Shown here in pieces: positions 37,372 to 47,529 of a stretch of 64,000 nucleotides of DNA (position 1 is its first letter; each line of letters opens with the position of its first letter). The stretch is taken from contig CP150586.1 of assembly GCA_049487715.1 (NCBI GenBank), positions 62,001 to 126,000 of the forward strand. Reading direction: 5' to 3'. The notes under the pieces were generated by a model that was given only the letters and a program-made list of their open reading frames with translations, was not told the DNA's origin and did not search any database. The stretch comes from Pycnococcus provasolii. Its lineage: Eukaryota; Chlorophyta; Pseudoscourfieldiophyceae; Pseudoscourfieldiales. Position numbers and translations under genes: made by a program.

Positions 37372-40300
37372 ATGTCGTCGTCGTCCGGGTTAGGTGGCGC
37401 AGGTGCAGGTGGCTTCTTCCCAGCTCCAGCTTCTTCGCAGCAGTCGCCTCCGCCGCCTCCGCCGCCTGCGCCGTTCCAGAAAGTCTCGTTCCCGCTCGTT
37501 CTATTAAAGCCGAACCAACCTGGTGTCGAGTGTATTCTTGAAGTCGGAGAAACGCTTCGACTCGTGCGCGCGAACGGTGTGCAACTCTTCCGATTCCAGT
37601 ACTCGCAAGTCAAAAGATGGTCCGCATCTAAGGACGGACGCGACCTGCAACTGCAAGTCTCACTCGGCAACGCGTCGGGACACCTCAAGTTCGAACCGAC
37701 GAGGCCAGACGGAGGAGCGACCGTCAAGGCGGCGGTCGATGCGCTGCAAAACGTCGTGCAGAACCTTGTCACCAAAAGAGCGTCCGTCGCCAGGACGGCC
37801 AACGATGCAGGCAGCGATGACCTCGACGAAAATGCAACTCAAAGGAGAAGGTCGAGCAACAAGACGTCGAGCTCTTCTGTGATAGCTGAACAGCAAATGA
37901 CGACGCCACAGCATCCCATGCAACCGCCGCCGCAACCACCACCACCACCACAGCACGCAGCTGCACCGACACCGCCTGTGCCACCGCAACGAACAACGTC
38001 TCCACCAGCCACCGGTGCACCAACTCCAACGAACCAAATGCCTGCTGCGGTAAAACGGCTAAGCACGCTCGAGCGCGTGAAGAGCATATTCAGGCGCGAA
38101 AGCACGACGGCAAAATCCGATTCTGCATCGCCGCAAGGATCCGAAGATTTCAGCTATCAGCAGCTCAAGCACAACGCGGAGGTCGCCACGCAAAATGAAC
38201 TGTACCAGGCGCACCTCGACAGCATCAACAAGCAGAGGCTCGAGCCGGACATGGTGGCGAAGCTCAAGGTGGCGACCGCGCGGGGCAAGGCGCGCCTGCA
38301 GGCGAAAAAGAAGATGTCCGTGGGTGGCGACGAAACGTCGCCGCCGAATCCCGAGCCACGCACGCCGCTCTGGCCTTCCGTCTCCAGTGAGGCGGGCTCG
38401 CCGGTGCCCGCTGGACCTTCGTCGTCAGCTGGGTCGAAGTGGTTGCAGAACAGTCCGTCGCAGCCATCACAAGAGGCGTCGCCGTCGCCACAGCCAGTGA
38501 GTGGCTTAACGAGGCTTAGACGTGCAAGCCAGGCTGCCATGGCAGAAAATGCTCCCACCCCAACAACTGTGGATACGCCGCCACCGCCACCAATTGCGAC
38601 TCCAAGCGCCCCAGATCCACGTATTGAGGACCTTGAAAGTGCATTAAGAGCAGCACAGCAGGAAATGAATGATCTTCGCGCGGCAGCGTCTGCCAAACCT
38701 CCGCCGCCAACCCCTCCGACAGACGACTCATCCGAAGTTCGGAAACTCACGGAGGAAGTTGCACGACTGAGCAAGCAACTCGCTGATTCGGAGGCTGCGA
38801 ATAAAGTCATGCAAACGGAGGTTGCCGAAACTAAATCAGCGGCTGCAGCTCGAGCACGAGAGCGTGATACTGCGCGAGACCGCGTTATAATGTTGGAGCG
38901 GACGAAGGTAGATTTCGAGGCTGCAAAGACTAGAGCATCGGACGAGATTGCGACGCTGAAAAGAGAAAAGACAAAGCTTGAGCGCGATTTGGTGGATGCG
39001 CAAGCAAATGCTAACTCGGGACCCTCTGAAGAAATACTCCTTCAGAAGGAGCAGGAGCACGAAGCGGCCCTTGCAAAGCTTCGTGGCGAGAAAGAGATCG
39101 CGGAGACTCAGCTTGGCGAGCAAATGGCAATGGCTGCTCAATCAGACGATGATCTAAATGCCACGAGATACGCGCTCGAGCAGGCAAATGCAAAGCTCGC
39201 AAATTCCGAGAAAGAGCTGGCGTCTGTACGCGCCGATCTTGACGAAGTTGGGGCGGAGGCTTTAGCAAACGAGGATGTTACGGTGGGCGAGTTAGCGCGA
39301 CTGCGCGCCCAGGTCGGAGAGCTTGAAAGAGAGCGCGATGGTGCGCTGAATCACCGCACGGCTGCTGAAGACCGTGTGAAGCTTCTAGAGGATGAACCTG
39401 CTGCAGTCTCCCGTCAATCGAATCCTCCTTCCAAACCAGATATCGCACGTTCCATAGCGCAGGTGGAGCAGCTCACAGCAGAGTGCAGCATCAGTCTGCG
39501 ACTACAGGCAGATGCTGGTGTACTCAAAGATGGTGTTGTGCCATTCGACTCGTCGTGGCAACGCTCAGATAGACCTTCAAAAACTCGACGACTGGACCAG
39601 GATGACGTTTCGCGTCTCGTTTTGATAATGGCAAACGACCGAGCATTTTCCGTGGTCCCAAGTGAGGAACTATCTTCCATGGTTTCTGCATGTGCAACGG
39701 TGCAGACTTTCAATCCCAGTGCTGTGATTCACCCACGGAACCGACCGTTCGACGCCGCATTTTTTGTCAGGGCTGGTGACGTGCACAAAGTTTACGACGA
39801 TGTCTCGACTTCGGGTGTCCCACTGTCAGCAGGCGAGAGTGTGCTAGTCGAAGCCGCCGTGCGACGAGTTCCCGCCTCGTGCACTCTTCGCGTGCAAGGT
39901 GACCAAGCGGAGGTATACGCAATTGACATCGATGCTATGTGCGCACATTTCTCCGACTCGTCACATCAACGATATCTGTCAGATCTTCGTGCAGTTAGTT
40001 CCGACGAAACTGATACTCCGACCAGTCTTCGCGTGTGCACTGATGGCAGCTCACTGCGACGTGCTTACTGCGCGCTTGCTGCGCTGCTTGCGGGTGGTGC
40101 CGACGGTGCCAGTGAAGTGCGCGTGAAGGAGCTTGAAGCGTCACTCGCGGAGGCTTTGGAATCAGCTCACGCACATGCCGCGGCATCAGGAGAGACATCG
40201 ACGTCACTCGACGAGGTAACGACGCAGCTCGTGGCCATGGAGAAGGCACGCTCTCACTTGGAATCTGCACTAGTCGCTGAGAGGGCACATAATGCTAGCC

Positions 40301-43300
40301 TGACCGAACGTCTGGCAGAACGCGAGTCAGAGTTAGAAAGTGCGGAAATTCGTGCCGGTCGAGCGGAGGAAGCCGTGGAAAGACTGCGTGCGAATTCTGA
40401 TGGAAAAGACGAGCAAGATCTCTTTTTTGATGGGCAGTCAAAGCAAACATCTGACGACGCGTTTGCGTCTGCGCCGTCACCAGAGCCTCCAGCTTCTCCA
40501 TCTGTGAGCCTTGCGGTGTCCGATGCTACTCCCATAAGCACGTTACCCCGATGGGCGCGAGCAGACTCGGCAGAGTTCCGTCAGCTGCTGAATCGGGCAA
40601 ATAAGGTCCTCGGAGATGAATTTGACGAATCGTCGTTTGCTTCTGATGCTGAAGCGCTTGCGTCACGCCTGGTTCGCACACTCGATGTTCTCGCGAATGC
40701 ACAGGAGCGAATCGAGAGGGCGGAGGACGAGCATACCACGCTGCAGTGGAAATTGACAGCTGCGGAGCAGCGTGCGGAAGATGCAGCATCTGCAGAGGCG
40801 GCGGCACGCCGTGTTGCAGACGAGGCGACGGGTCGAAACGCGAGGCTGATTGAAGAGCTTGAAGAGAAGAATGCTGCTTACCTTCGAGAGATTGACTCGT
40901 CGCGTGCCGAGCGGGAGCACTTGCTAGATGCCGAGCGGGAACGAATGAATGCATCCGTCTTACTTGCCGAACGCGACGCGGCGCGCGAGGAGTGTCGAGT
41001 TCTACGCACCACCTTTGATCAGGCGCAGCATCGCCTAGAACGCGCGGAGGACGAGGCTTCTGAAAAGTCGAAGGAGACTAAGGAGGCGATGGCTGGGCTT
41101 GTCAAGGCTCGCAGGGATGCGGCAAGCGCCGCGGCGGAGCGTGAGGCGGCCAAGATTGAGGTCGAGGAGGTGAAAGCAAGCTGCCGAAAGGCTCTTTTGC
41201 GTCTGAAGGAGCACGAGCTGAGAGGCGAGGCGTCTGTGTGTGGAGAGAAGCGCGTGTTTGCTTGCACGAATGCCGAGGGATCGAAAATCGCCGTCTCCTT
41301 CGACGCAGGCGGCATTGAGGTGTACCGCGAGGGCGCCAAGTCGAGTGAGGACCCGATATTCCGCGCGCCGGTAGAAGACATTGTGCGATACAATCTGCAC
41401 GCGGGACATGTGACCCTGGCCACAAGACAGAGAGGTGAGATTTCCCTGCTTTGCCCTCGCACAGATTCGGTGGCCCTTGTGGCTGCGTTGCACTTGCACT
41501 TGGAGCTGAACAGCCTGGATGGTGTTTCGTGCGAGCTGATCGCCGACTCTCTGCTTGACAAGGAGAATGATCGCGAGATGGCGAACATGCAGCAGGAAGT
41601 GCAAGGTACCCGCAAAAGCACAACAGACACAAACAATGGAGGTGACGGCAGTGCTGTGGATCCGGGAAGTATTTTGGGCATAGCCTCTGGTTTAGATAGC
41701 TTAACGAAGCAGCTTGAGGCTAAGCTCGGGAGATCCGAGGAACCCGCGTACACAGCGCCCTCGATGTCAGCACCGCAGCTCGTGCTTGCACCCCCCAGTC
41801 CACTGGCTGTACGATACGGTGAACCTCGCGCAGCAGATGGCGGCGATGTGGTGCGCCTTCGTCGCTCACTCCTGAAGGCTCGCGAACAGGCGAGCACGGC
41901 CCAGGCTGTGAATGAGCAACTGAAGATGCGTCTGGCAGATCTGGAGGCGGGTGCGATTAATGCGATGCGAGATGCTCGCAAGATGCTCGCGGAATTTGCC
42001 AGCGAATCCAAGTTGGTTCAGAGTGATCCTCCTGTTGATGCAAGGCATCTGGCATCTTCCATTAGCTCACGCATCGCCGAAGCGAGCGAGCGAATCGCTG
42101 GCTTAGCGGTGCAGGAGGGTGTGCTTTGCCATGCGGCTGTTCGAGAGCTCGAAGCGATTTGGAGAACTCGCGTGGAAAAACTGATTGAAGCGAGTGCCGC
42201 CGCTGATGAGGATGAGGATGAAGATGAAGATGAGGCGGAAGGAGGGGATCACGGCACGTACGTTGCGACAAAGGGTGTCGACGCAAATGGCGAGGTTGGT
42301 GTGATGGCGCATCGTCCCGCGACCGTGGACATCGAGGCGCACGTGAAGCCGCTGAGAGAGCGCATTGCGGAACTGACGGATGAGCTATCTGCTGCACGTG
42401 CGGAGGCGGAGAAGTGCGGCGCCGCTCGCGATGACATCGAGGTGCAGCTTCGTGCGGCGGAGTCAGAGGTGAAACGCCTTTCCGTCTATGCGGACGAGCT
42501 AGAGGTGGCACGCGCGAGGATGGAAGTGCAGTGTGTCGACCTTCAGAAGCAGCTTGAACGTGAAGCTGAGCTGAGCGCAGACGTTCTTCTCCCTGATTTG
42601 GAGGCTCGGGCAAGGCACACGCATCAGGAGAATGCGTGGCGTGCTGCCGAGGAGCGTTGGAAGGCTGAGAAGCGCATTTTGGAGGAGCGCTTGGTGAATG
42701 TGAGTTCAGTCGCACGGCGTGAGGAGGACAGTGCGCGCGCAGCTATCGATGCCGGACGTAAGCTGCAGGAGGAGAATGAAAGGCTTCGTAGGGAAGGATT
42801 AGGTGTCGCCACCGTCGCCGCGGCGGCGGCATCTGTGCGAGCATCTTTGGATTCGGCGCCAACTCCATGGACGACAGCAGCAGTGGTGGCGGGAACGCCA
42901 AGACTTCACCTCGGAGCACCTCCTGGCTCTGTCGGCGTTGCGTCGGAGTTGGCAGCGACACCCGCGACAGCTCCACCGGGTCCAGGTCGTTCCAGTGCAT
43001 TGCCCTTGGCGCCGACGACGGCGACGGTTGGACGCACGAGAGGCCGATCGCTTGCTGCGCAAAGCAAGGTACTCGGCCTTGTGGGCGAGATTCACAAGAG
43101 TTTGGTGGACTCGAATACGGATGCGACGTCAGTTGCTACGCCATGGCTCACATCTTCGTCATCTGCTAATACTTTTGGTGGTGGTGGTGGTGCGAGTACG
43201 GCACCTCCCCCTTTACCTGGTACCAGCGGCCGTCGTCGTGCGTTGCTGGTTACGCCTTCTTCCAGCGGAGGATATGCGAACGGCGAAGGCATAGGAGGAG

Positions 43301-43329
43301 GAGGAGGAGGATACTTCGTTCGTCCATGA
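37372..43329 (+). CDS. 1985-residue coiled-coil protein with cNMP-binding-like and PH-like domains
   Basis: One uninterrupted exon. After a Ser/Pro leader, residues ~35-135 form a small beta-rich domain ending in a helix (VSFPLVLLKP...LFRFQYSQVKRW...). Pro-rich disordered sequence follows to ~440, then coiled coil to ~700. Residues ~757-870 resemble a cyclic-nucleotide-binding beta-barrel: FSVVPSEELSSMVSACATVQ, IHPRNRPFDAAFFVRAGDVH, GVPLSAGESVLVEAAVRR. More coiled coil follows. A second domain at ~1283-1383 (IAVSFDAGGIEVY, PIFRAPVEDIVRYN, HVTLATRQ) looks like a relative of the first. An Asp/Glu run sits near 1610 and a Gly-rich tail ends YFVRP. It resembles golgin or centrosomal scaffolds in shape, but no named family is recognised. 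Confidence 0.85.
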   Translation: MSSSSGLGGAGAGGFFPAPASSQQSPPPPPPPAPFQKVSFPLVLLKPNQPGVECILEVGETLRLVRANGVQLFRFQYSQVKRWSASKDGRDLQLQVSLGNASGHLKFEPTRPDGGATVKAAVDALQNVVQNLVTKRASVARTANDAGSDDLDENATQRRRSSNKTSSSSVIAEQQMTTPQHPMQPPPQPPPPPQHAAAPTPPVPPQRTTSPPATGAPTPTNQMPAAVKRLSTLERVKSIFRRESTTAKSDSASPQGSEDFSYQQLKHNAEVATQNELYQAHLDSINKQRLEPDMVAKLKVATARGKARLQAKKKMSVGGDETSPPNPEPRTPLWPSVSSEAGSPVPAGPSSSAGSKWLQNSPSQPSQEASPSPQPVSGLTRLRRASQAAMAENAPTPTTVDTPPPPPIATPSAPDPRIEDLESALRAAQQEMNDLRAAASAKPPPPTPPTDDSSEVRKLTEEVARLSKQLADSEAANKVMQTEVAETKSAAAARARERDTARDRVIMLERTKVDFEAAKTRASDEIATLKREKTKLERDLVDAQANANSGPSEEILLQKEQEHEAALAKLRGEKEIAETQLGEQMAMAAQSDDDLNATRYALEQANAKLANSEKELASVRADLDEVGAEALANEDVTVGELARLRAQVGELERERDGALNHRTAAEDRVKLLEDEPAAVSRQSNPPSKPDIARSIAQVEQLTAECSISLRLQADAGVLKDGVVPFDSSWQRSDRPSKTRRLDQDDVSRLVLIMANDRAFSVVPSEELSSMVSACATVQTFNPSAVIHPRNRPFDAAFFVRAGDVHKVYDDVSTSGVPLSAGESVLVEAAVRRVPASCTLRVQGDQAEVYAIDIDAMCAHFSDSSHQRYLSDLRAVSSDETDTPTSLRVCTDGSSLRRAYCALAALLAGGADGASEVRVKELEASLAEALESAHAHAAASGETSTSLDEVTTQLVAMEKARSHLESALVAERAHNASLTERLAERESELESAEIRAGRAEEAVERLRANSDGKDEQDLFFDGQSKQTSDDAFASAPSPEPPASPSVSLAVSDATPISTLPRWARADSAEFRQLLNRANKVLGDEFDESSFASDAEALASRLVRTLDVLANAQERIERAEDEHTTLQWKLTAAEQRAEDAASAEAAARRVADEATGRNARLIEELEEKNAAYLREIDSSRAEREHLLDAERERMNASVLLAERDAAREECRVLRTTFDQAQHRLERAEDEASEKSKETKEAMAGLVKARRDAASAAAEREAAKIEVEEVKASCRKALLRLKEHELRGEASVCGEKRVFACTNAEGSKIAVSFDAGGIEVYREGAKSSEDPIFRAPVEDIVRYNLHAGHVTLATRQRGEISLLCPRTDSVALVAALHLHLELNSLDGVSCELIADSLLDKENDREMANMQQEVQGTRKSTTDTNNGGDGSAVDPGSILGIASGLDSLTKQLEAKLGRSEEPAYTAPSMSAPQLVLAPPSPLAVRYGEPRAADGGDVVRLRRSLLKAREQASTAQAVNEQLKMRLADLEAGAINAMRDARKMLAEFASESKLVQSDPPVDARHLASSISSRIAEASERIAGLAVQEGVLCHAAVRELEAIWRTRVEKLIEASAAADEDEDEDEDEAEGGDHGTYVATKGVDANGEVGVMAHRPATVDIEAHVKPLRERIAELTDELSAARAEAEKCGAARDDIEVQLRAAESEVKRLSVYADELEVARARMEVQCVDLQKQLEREAELSADVLLPDLEARARHTHQENAWRAAEERWKAEKRILEERLVNVSSVARREEDSARAAIDAGRKLQEENERLRREGLGVATVAAAAASVRASLDSAPTPWTTAAVVAGTPRLHLGAPPGSVGVASELAATPATAPPGPGRSSALPLAPTTATVGRTRGRSLAAQSKVLGLVGEIHKSLVDSNTDATSVATPWLTSSSSANTFGGGGGASTAPPPLPGTSGRRRALLVTPSSSGGYANGEGIGGGGGGYFVRP

Positions 43330-43559
43330 AAAAAAATGAATTGTTAACTACTACTACATATTTTTGTGTTTATGAAGTTGTACGTCCCACCCACAACCAT
43401 AGGAAGGAGTTGACCAAACTGGAGAAGAGTGCCTTTATTGTGCATATGATTTGGGAGAAGCCGTTGTATGACGTGTGAACTACACACAACAACGAAGGTG
43501 AAGGCAAGGCATGACGGATGTGTGAGTTATTACATAACAAGAGCATGCATTCCCAGTTT

Positions 43560-44102
43560 TTACTCCTCCTCGTTCGCCTTCCTTTCCGCCGCCGCCGCCT
43601 CAAGTGCCTGCATGCGCTTTCCACTTGACGTCGACGACTTCGCGAGTTCCTTCAGCTCCTCGTTCTTGCGTTGCGTGTACCTCGGCTGCGTTCCCGCAGG
43701 CAAGTTTTCGTAGAACTGCTGAACGTTCGCCATACGTTCGTTGAACCTGGATTCCTTTTTCGAAATGCCGTCTGCGATTTCTTTCTCACGTTTGATGGTG
43801 AGCATACGCGCGATATTCTTTTTGTGAACTTTAAATTCGTGTGGTTTGAATTCCTGCTTACGCGACGCTTTCACACGCAAGTCGAGCAGGAGCTTACGTT
43901 CACTGAGCACCGCGTCGTCGATTTGCTCGACCGTCATCGCACGAGCATCCGCGGAGGCAGACGCAGCCGCAGACGCCACAACCAAGGATGCAGGACGAAC
44001 TGCTTTTGAAAGACGACGAGCAGCCACAGAGGAAGAGGGACGAGCTGCCACCCCAGAGGGACGAGCACCAAGAGAGACGGAGGTGCGGAGAGAGAACGCC
44101 AT
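43560..44102 (-). CDS. Plastid ribosomal protein bL29
   Basis: 180 residues from ATG 44102 (MAFSLRTSVSLGARPSG). The leader of ~55 residues is Ser/Arg/Ala-rich and is a typical plastid transit peptide ending near VVASAAASASA. The core matches bL29: MTVEQIDDAVLSERKLLLDL, FKPHEFKVHKKNIARMLTIK and REKEIADG. A ~55-residue basic/acidic C-terminal extension is additional to bacterial L29. bL29 sits by the exit tunnel. Its stop is 230 bp from the preceding plus-strand gene. Confidence 0.93.
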   Translation of the reverse strand: MAFSLRTSVSLGARPSGVAARPSSSVAARRLSKAVRPASLVVASAAASASADARAMTVEQIDDAVLSERKLLLDLRVKASRKQEFKPHEFKVHKKNIARMLTIKREKEIADGISKKESRFNERMANVQQFYENLPAGTQPRYTQRKNEELKELAKSSTSSGKRMQALEAAAAERKANEEE

Positions 44103-45248
44103 GGCTGACAAAAAAAAAAAGGTCGACTGAAAACGACTCACTCCGGTGGAATTGTGGTCGGGAGCAGCTTTTCCGTGGATAGACTTCCGGGCAGTCGGGA
44201 CAACAACCACAAGGGGAATTTTTGGACCAACAAGAAGGGCGGCTGGGGATACCGGTTGCTCGTCAAAGGTGGGGCCCCTCCCGTTTTATTAGCCTCACCT
44301 CAAGTAAGTGGGGTTTTTGGTTGGGCAACGTGTGGATCCCCTCGACCTGAGAACTCGGGCCCTGGGTCGCTCCCCGGGACAACCAACCTCCCCCCAGGGG
44401 CTGCCTGGATGAAGTGATGAACAAAAACACAACCAGGGAACAGCTTGTCTCTTCTCCCAGGTTGCCTCCTCCCTGGAGGCCTGGACCTCCTCCCTGAGTC
44501 CCTGATACTGACTGGCACGAAGGGACTCTCCTCGAGCTCTCGGCTTGTTTCCCCCTTTTCCGAGGAGCCATTCGCGTTGGAATCGGCCATGACCACCCGG
44601 CCCCGGTTATTGATTTCCCCAGGCACCAGGGATTCCTTCCCGAGGAGGCGAAACCATGCCGTCATGCTGTCAGGCGGGGTGGAGCGAGAGATTCGAAGGA
44701 AGGGATAGGCGAGTGGAATATTATAATATGGGGGGGAGAAGAGGAGAGAACTCTTCAGGGAAGATGAATGAGAGAGAATTCCGTTGTAGAAGCCTGCTTG
44801 TTCTTGTTCCAAGTTCAACAAGGTGGAACTTGTTCCATTCTACGATACCATAAACAAACGTGATTTCGGGATCCGTCTCCGAACCTTAACAATGTGTGCG
44901 AGTGGTTTTTTGCGTTACTCCTATTTATTTCCATCCGCGAAATCCGACATGGCGGTTTGTATGTAAGCCGACATTTATTATTGATTTCGTGTCGTGTCTT
45001 TTTTGTGTGTGTGTTTATTATAACACCGAGCTTGCACCCTCCTGGATTTTTTATTTGTGCTGCAAGACACATTTACATTTCTATAAAAGTGTAAGCTGTG
45101 TGTTTTTCTTAACGCTCTCACTCACAAAGAAACACTAACGAGAAAGAAATAACATCACATCAGATAAGTCAAGGGGGGTAAGTAGTTAAGTGCACATCTC
45201 AAGAAGCCTGAGAGGTGTGTGTGTGTGTACACCACCACCGCCACCGTG
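44103..45248. other. Divergent intergenic region, nothing coding
   Basis: Between bL29 (minus) and granulin (plus). Pyrimidine-rich stretches, an AT-rich segment at 44880-45140 with GT runs, and a possible TATA-like TCTATAAAAG at 45081-45090. No convincing ORF. Confidence 0.5.
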
Positions 45249-45611
45249 ATGGCTTTTAAGGCTTGGATTTCTGTCAAGGCGGTTCACATACTTCTCGCTC
45301 TGCTTGTCTTAACTTCACAGTGTATACAAAATTGCGTGGCGGCCGAGAAGCAGTGCGACGCCACGCACTCGTGTCCCGCGGATACGACGTGCTGCTGCGT
45401 CATGCCCATAGGCGTCGACATATGCGTGAGCTGGGGATGCTGCCCACTCCCAGACGCGACGTGCTGTCCCGACCACAGGCACTGCTGCCCCGCGAACCTG
45501 CCAATATGCGACGAAGTCACCAAGCAGTGCGCGTCGAAAGACGACGGAACCACACACGTCAGACGCGCGCCGTGGTCGGACGTCACGCCTGCGAAAGTCA
45601 CGGACTCATGA
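45249..45611 (+). CDS. Small secreted single-granulin protein
   Basis: 120 residues. The signal peptide spans residues 1-30 (KAVHILLALLVLTSQCIQNCVAA). The mature part is one granulin/epithelin module: C.....CPADTTCCC, WGCCPLPDATCCPDHRHCCP, then C......C, with 14 cysteines after the signal. A 25-residue tail has a basic pair (VRRAPW) where a processing protease might cut. In plants and many protists granulin modules sit at the C-terminus of papain-type proteases; here no protease precedes it in the 1.1 kb upstream. Extracellular or vacuolar, growth-factor-like or protease-derived role: inference. Confidence 0.92.
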   Translation: MAFKAWISVKAVHILLALLVLTSQCIQNCVAAEKQCDATHSCPADTTCCCVMPIGVDICVSWGCCPLPDATCCPDHRHCCPANLPICDEVTKQCASKDDGTTHVRRAPWSDVTPAKVTDS

Positions 45612-45996
45612 CAGCACACGCACACACACATACGTGCATGTAACAAAAGAAATCAATTTACACCACCACAGTACCTAGTACCTGTGCGGAGGCGGAGAAG
45701 GGAGAGTAGCGTCCGCCCACCACCTCGCGGCGGCGACCTGTCTCGCGGTGGAGGAGAAATGCGACCAGCACCTCGCGACGACGGCACACCAGGTGGCGGT
45801 GAGCGCGACCCCGAAAGGGATCGACCACCTCCACCCGCACCGCCCCTCGGCGGCGGCGACCGGCCTCGTGGCCTCGTGGCGGAGGAGAAGAGCGACTACG
45901 AGGAGCTGGTGGTGAGCGCAATCTGTCTCGGATCTCCCGGCGAGCCTCGCGATCAGCAAAGCCTTGCAAATCTCTGCCATTGCCACAGCACCATTC
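45612..45996. other. Convergent 3' intergenic region
   Basis: CA run at 45615-45632 and degenerate GGCGGCGAC/CACCTCGC units at 45715-45870. No gene seen and no telomere-like repeats. Confidence 0.5.
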
Positions 45997-47124
45997 TTAT
46001 GTAGCCGTCGCGTGCGTCGCACTCAAGCTGAGACCGCCGGATCCAGGTCGCACAGACCACGCCTTTACAGATCCCTCGAAATTGCCAGCCACCAAACGTG
46101 CACCACCAGTGCCGTCGTCGTCGCACGACGATACGCACACGACGGGCGTGTCGTTCGAGTCGTCGCCCGTAAAGCTCGCCGTGTCAAGGCATGCGCCAGA
46201 CATGGCGTCCCACAGCTTGACGGACTTGTCTGCGGAAACGGTCGCCGCGAGAAGCTGCTGTATGCCCGGCGGAGACAGGAAGCAGCACCCGTCGGAAGAG
46301 AACATGTGCCCCGTAAGCGTCGCAATCTGCTTGCCCGTGCGCCGGTCCCAGACGCGGCCCTCGCATCCGGCACCCTCGAAACCGTTCGCGCTGCTGAGGA
46401 AGTAGTTGCCGTCGGGGGAGACGTCGCAGCACCTCGGGATGTTCGCGTGGCCGGTAAGACTCTGCGTGACGGAGCACGTGCGCACGTCCCACACGCGCAG
46501 CTGTAGATCTTCAGAAGACTGCAAGACGGCGTTCTCACTCGGAATGGCGCGCAGAAACGTGACGAGGTTGCGCGAGATCTTCTTCCCAGCCGTCTGACGT
46601 CCCGCCTCCGGATCCCAGAATCGCACGGTGTAGTCACGGCTTCCACTCGCGATCCAGTCGTGGGAATCACTGGCCGCGACACCGTTCACCGTGAGCGTGT
46701 GTCCCGTCAGCGTCGCTTTCGCGTCGCTTGACTCTGCACGCCAAACCTTAACGGTGGTATCTCTCGACCCGGTGACGAATAGAGATGATCGCCGAGAGTA
46801 TGCCACGCGGTTGACCGGCCTTTCGTGTCCCTTAAATCTCTGCAAGATTCCACTCGAGAGACTCCATAAGCAGGCCGTCTTATCCTCGGATGCCGTAACG
46901 AATGTGGACCCATCATTGGACTCGACGCAGCACACACCGAGTACTGCGTCTCTGTGAAGGAGAGGAAGACAAGAGATGGACGACGAGTCGGGAATTATCC
47001 CAGACGCTGACGCATAACGAGAGCTTGATGTTGTTTTTAAGCCATTACCATTACCACCACCTGCGTTAGATGATGTCCCCCTCCGGGAAGAAGATGGAGT
47101 GCACCGACTGTACAACGCACCCAT
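45997..47124 (-). CDS. WDR31: WDR31-like WD40 protein with N-myristoylation motif
   Basis: 375 residues. It starts MGALYSRC, a good N-myristoylation/palmitoylation signal. Seven or so WD40 blades follow: FVTASEDKTACLW, FVTGSRDTTVKVW, IASGSRDYTVRFWD and others. The segment SRNLVTFLRAIPSENAVLQS, SEDLQLRVWD and the unusual blade FLSSANGFEGAGCEGRVWDRR match WDR31 specifically; the Gly-rich NGF.G.GCE insert is shared. WDR31 is conserved in ciliated eukaryotes and acts at the ciliary base with RP2 and ELMOD proteins to keep intraflagellar transport regulated. Another myristoylated WD40 protein is possible but less likely. Confidence 0.88.
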   Translation of the reverse strand: MGALYSRCTPSSSRRGTSSNAGGGNGNGLKTTSSSRYASASGIIPDSSSISCLPLLHRDAVLGVCCVESNDGSTFVTASEDKTACLWSLSSGILQRFKGHERPVNRVAYSRRSSLFVTGSRDTTVKVWRAESSDAKATLTGHTLTVNGVAASDSHDWIASGSRDYTVRFWDPEAGRQTAGKKISRNLVTFLRAIPSENAVLQSSEDLQLRVWDVRTCSVTQSLTGHANIPRCCDVSPDGNYFLSSANGFEGAGCEGRVWDRRTGKQIATLTGHMFSSDGCCFLSPPGIQQLLAATVSADKSVKLWDAMSGACLDTASFTGDDSNDTPVVCVSSCDDDGTGGARLVAGNFEGSVKAWSVRPGSGGLSLSATHATAT

Positions 47125-47529
47125 GGATGTAGATGATAATAAATGTAAAAGGCTAGTACTAATACCTTTAAAGTGAAGTTATACACGTACACGTACACGT
47201 ACACGTTCCAAATGGAAAACGAACACACACGTGTATGGATGTATTTTTAAAATCCAACCTCATGCATGATCAACACCCCTCTGAGAGGAGTTCCAAGAAG
47301 AAGAAGCAGTTAGGGTTAGGGTTCGGGTTAGGGTTCGGGTTAGGGTTCGGGTTCGGGTTCGGGTTCGAACATTAGGGTTATGAGTTTACTTTTATTCTCC
47401 TGTCCTGTCCGGCTGTCCCCTGTCCTCATGCTAGGGTTTTGATTGAGGCGAAAGTCCCCACGGACCTTTGGCGACGACGTCAATTAATTTTTTGCAGTCT
47501 TCAATTTTCATTCTCAGCTTGCGGCTAAC
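47125..47529. other. Divergent promoter region with TTAGGG/TTCGGG array
   Basis: Between WDR31 (minus) and the Rieske gene (plus). It holds four ACACGT/GTACAC units at 47184-47206 and the array listed next. Confidence 0.5.
47309..47368. repeat. Telomere-like array with TTCGGG variant
   Basis: TTAGGG units alternate with GTTCGGG and then give way to about four TTCGGG units in a row. This shows spread of a point-mutated unit. Confidence 0.92.
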
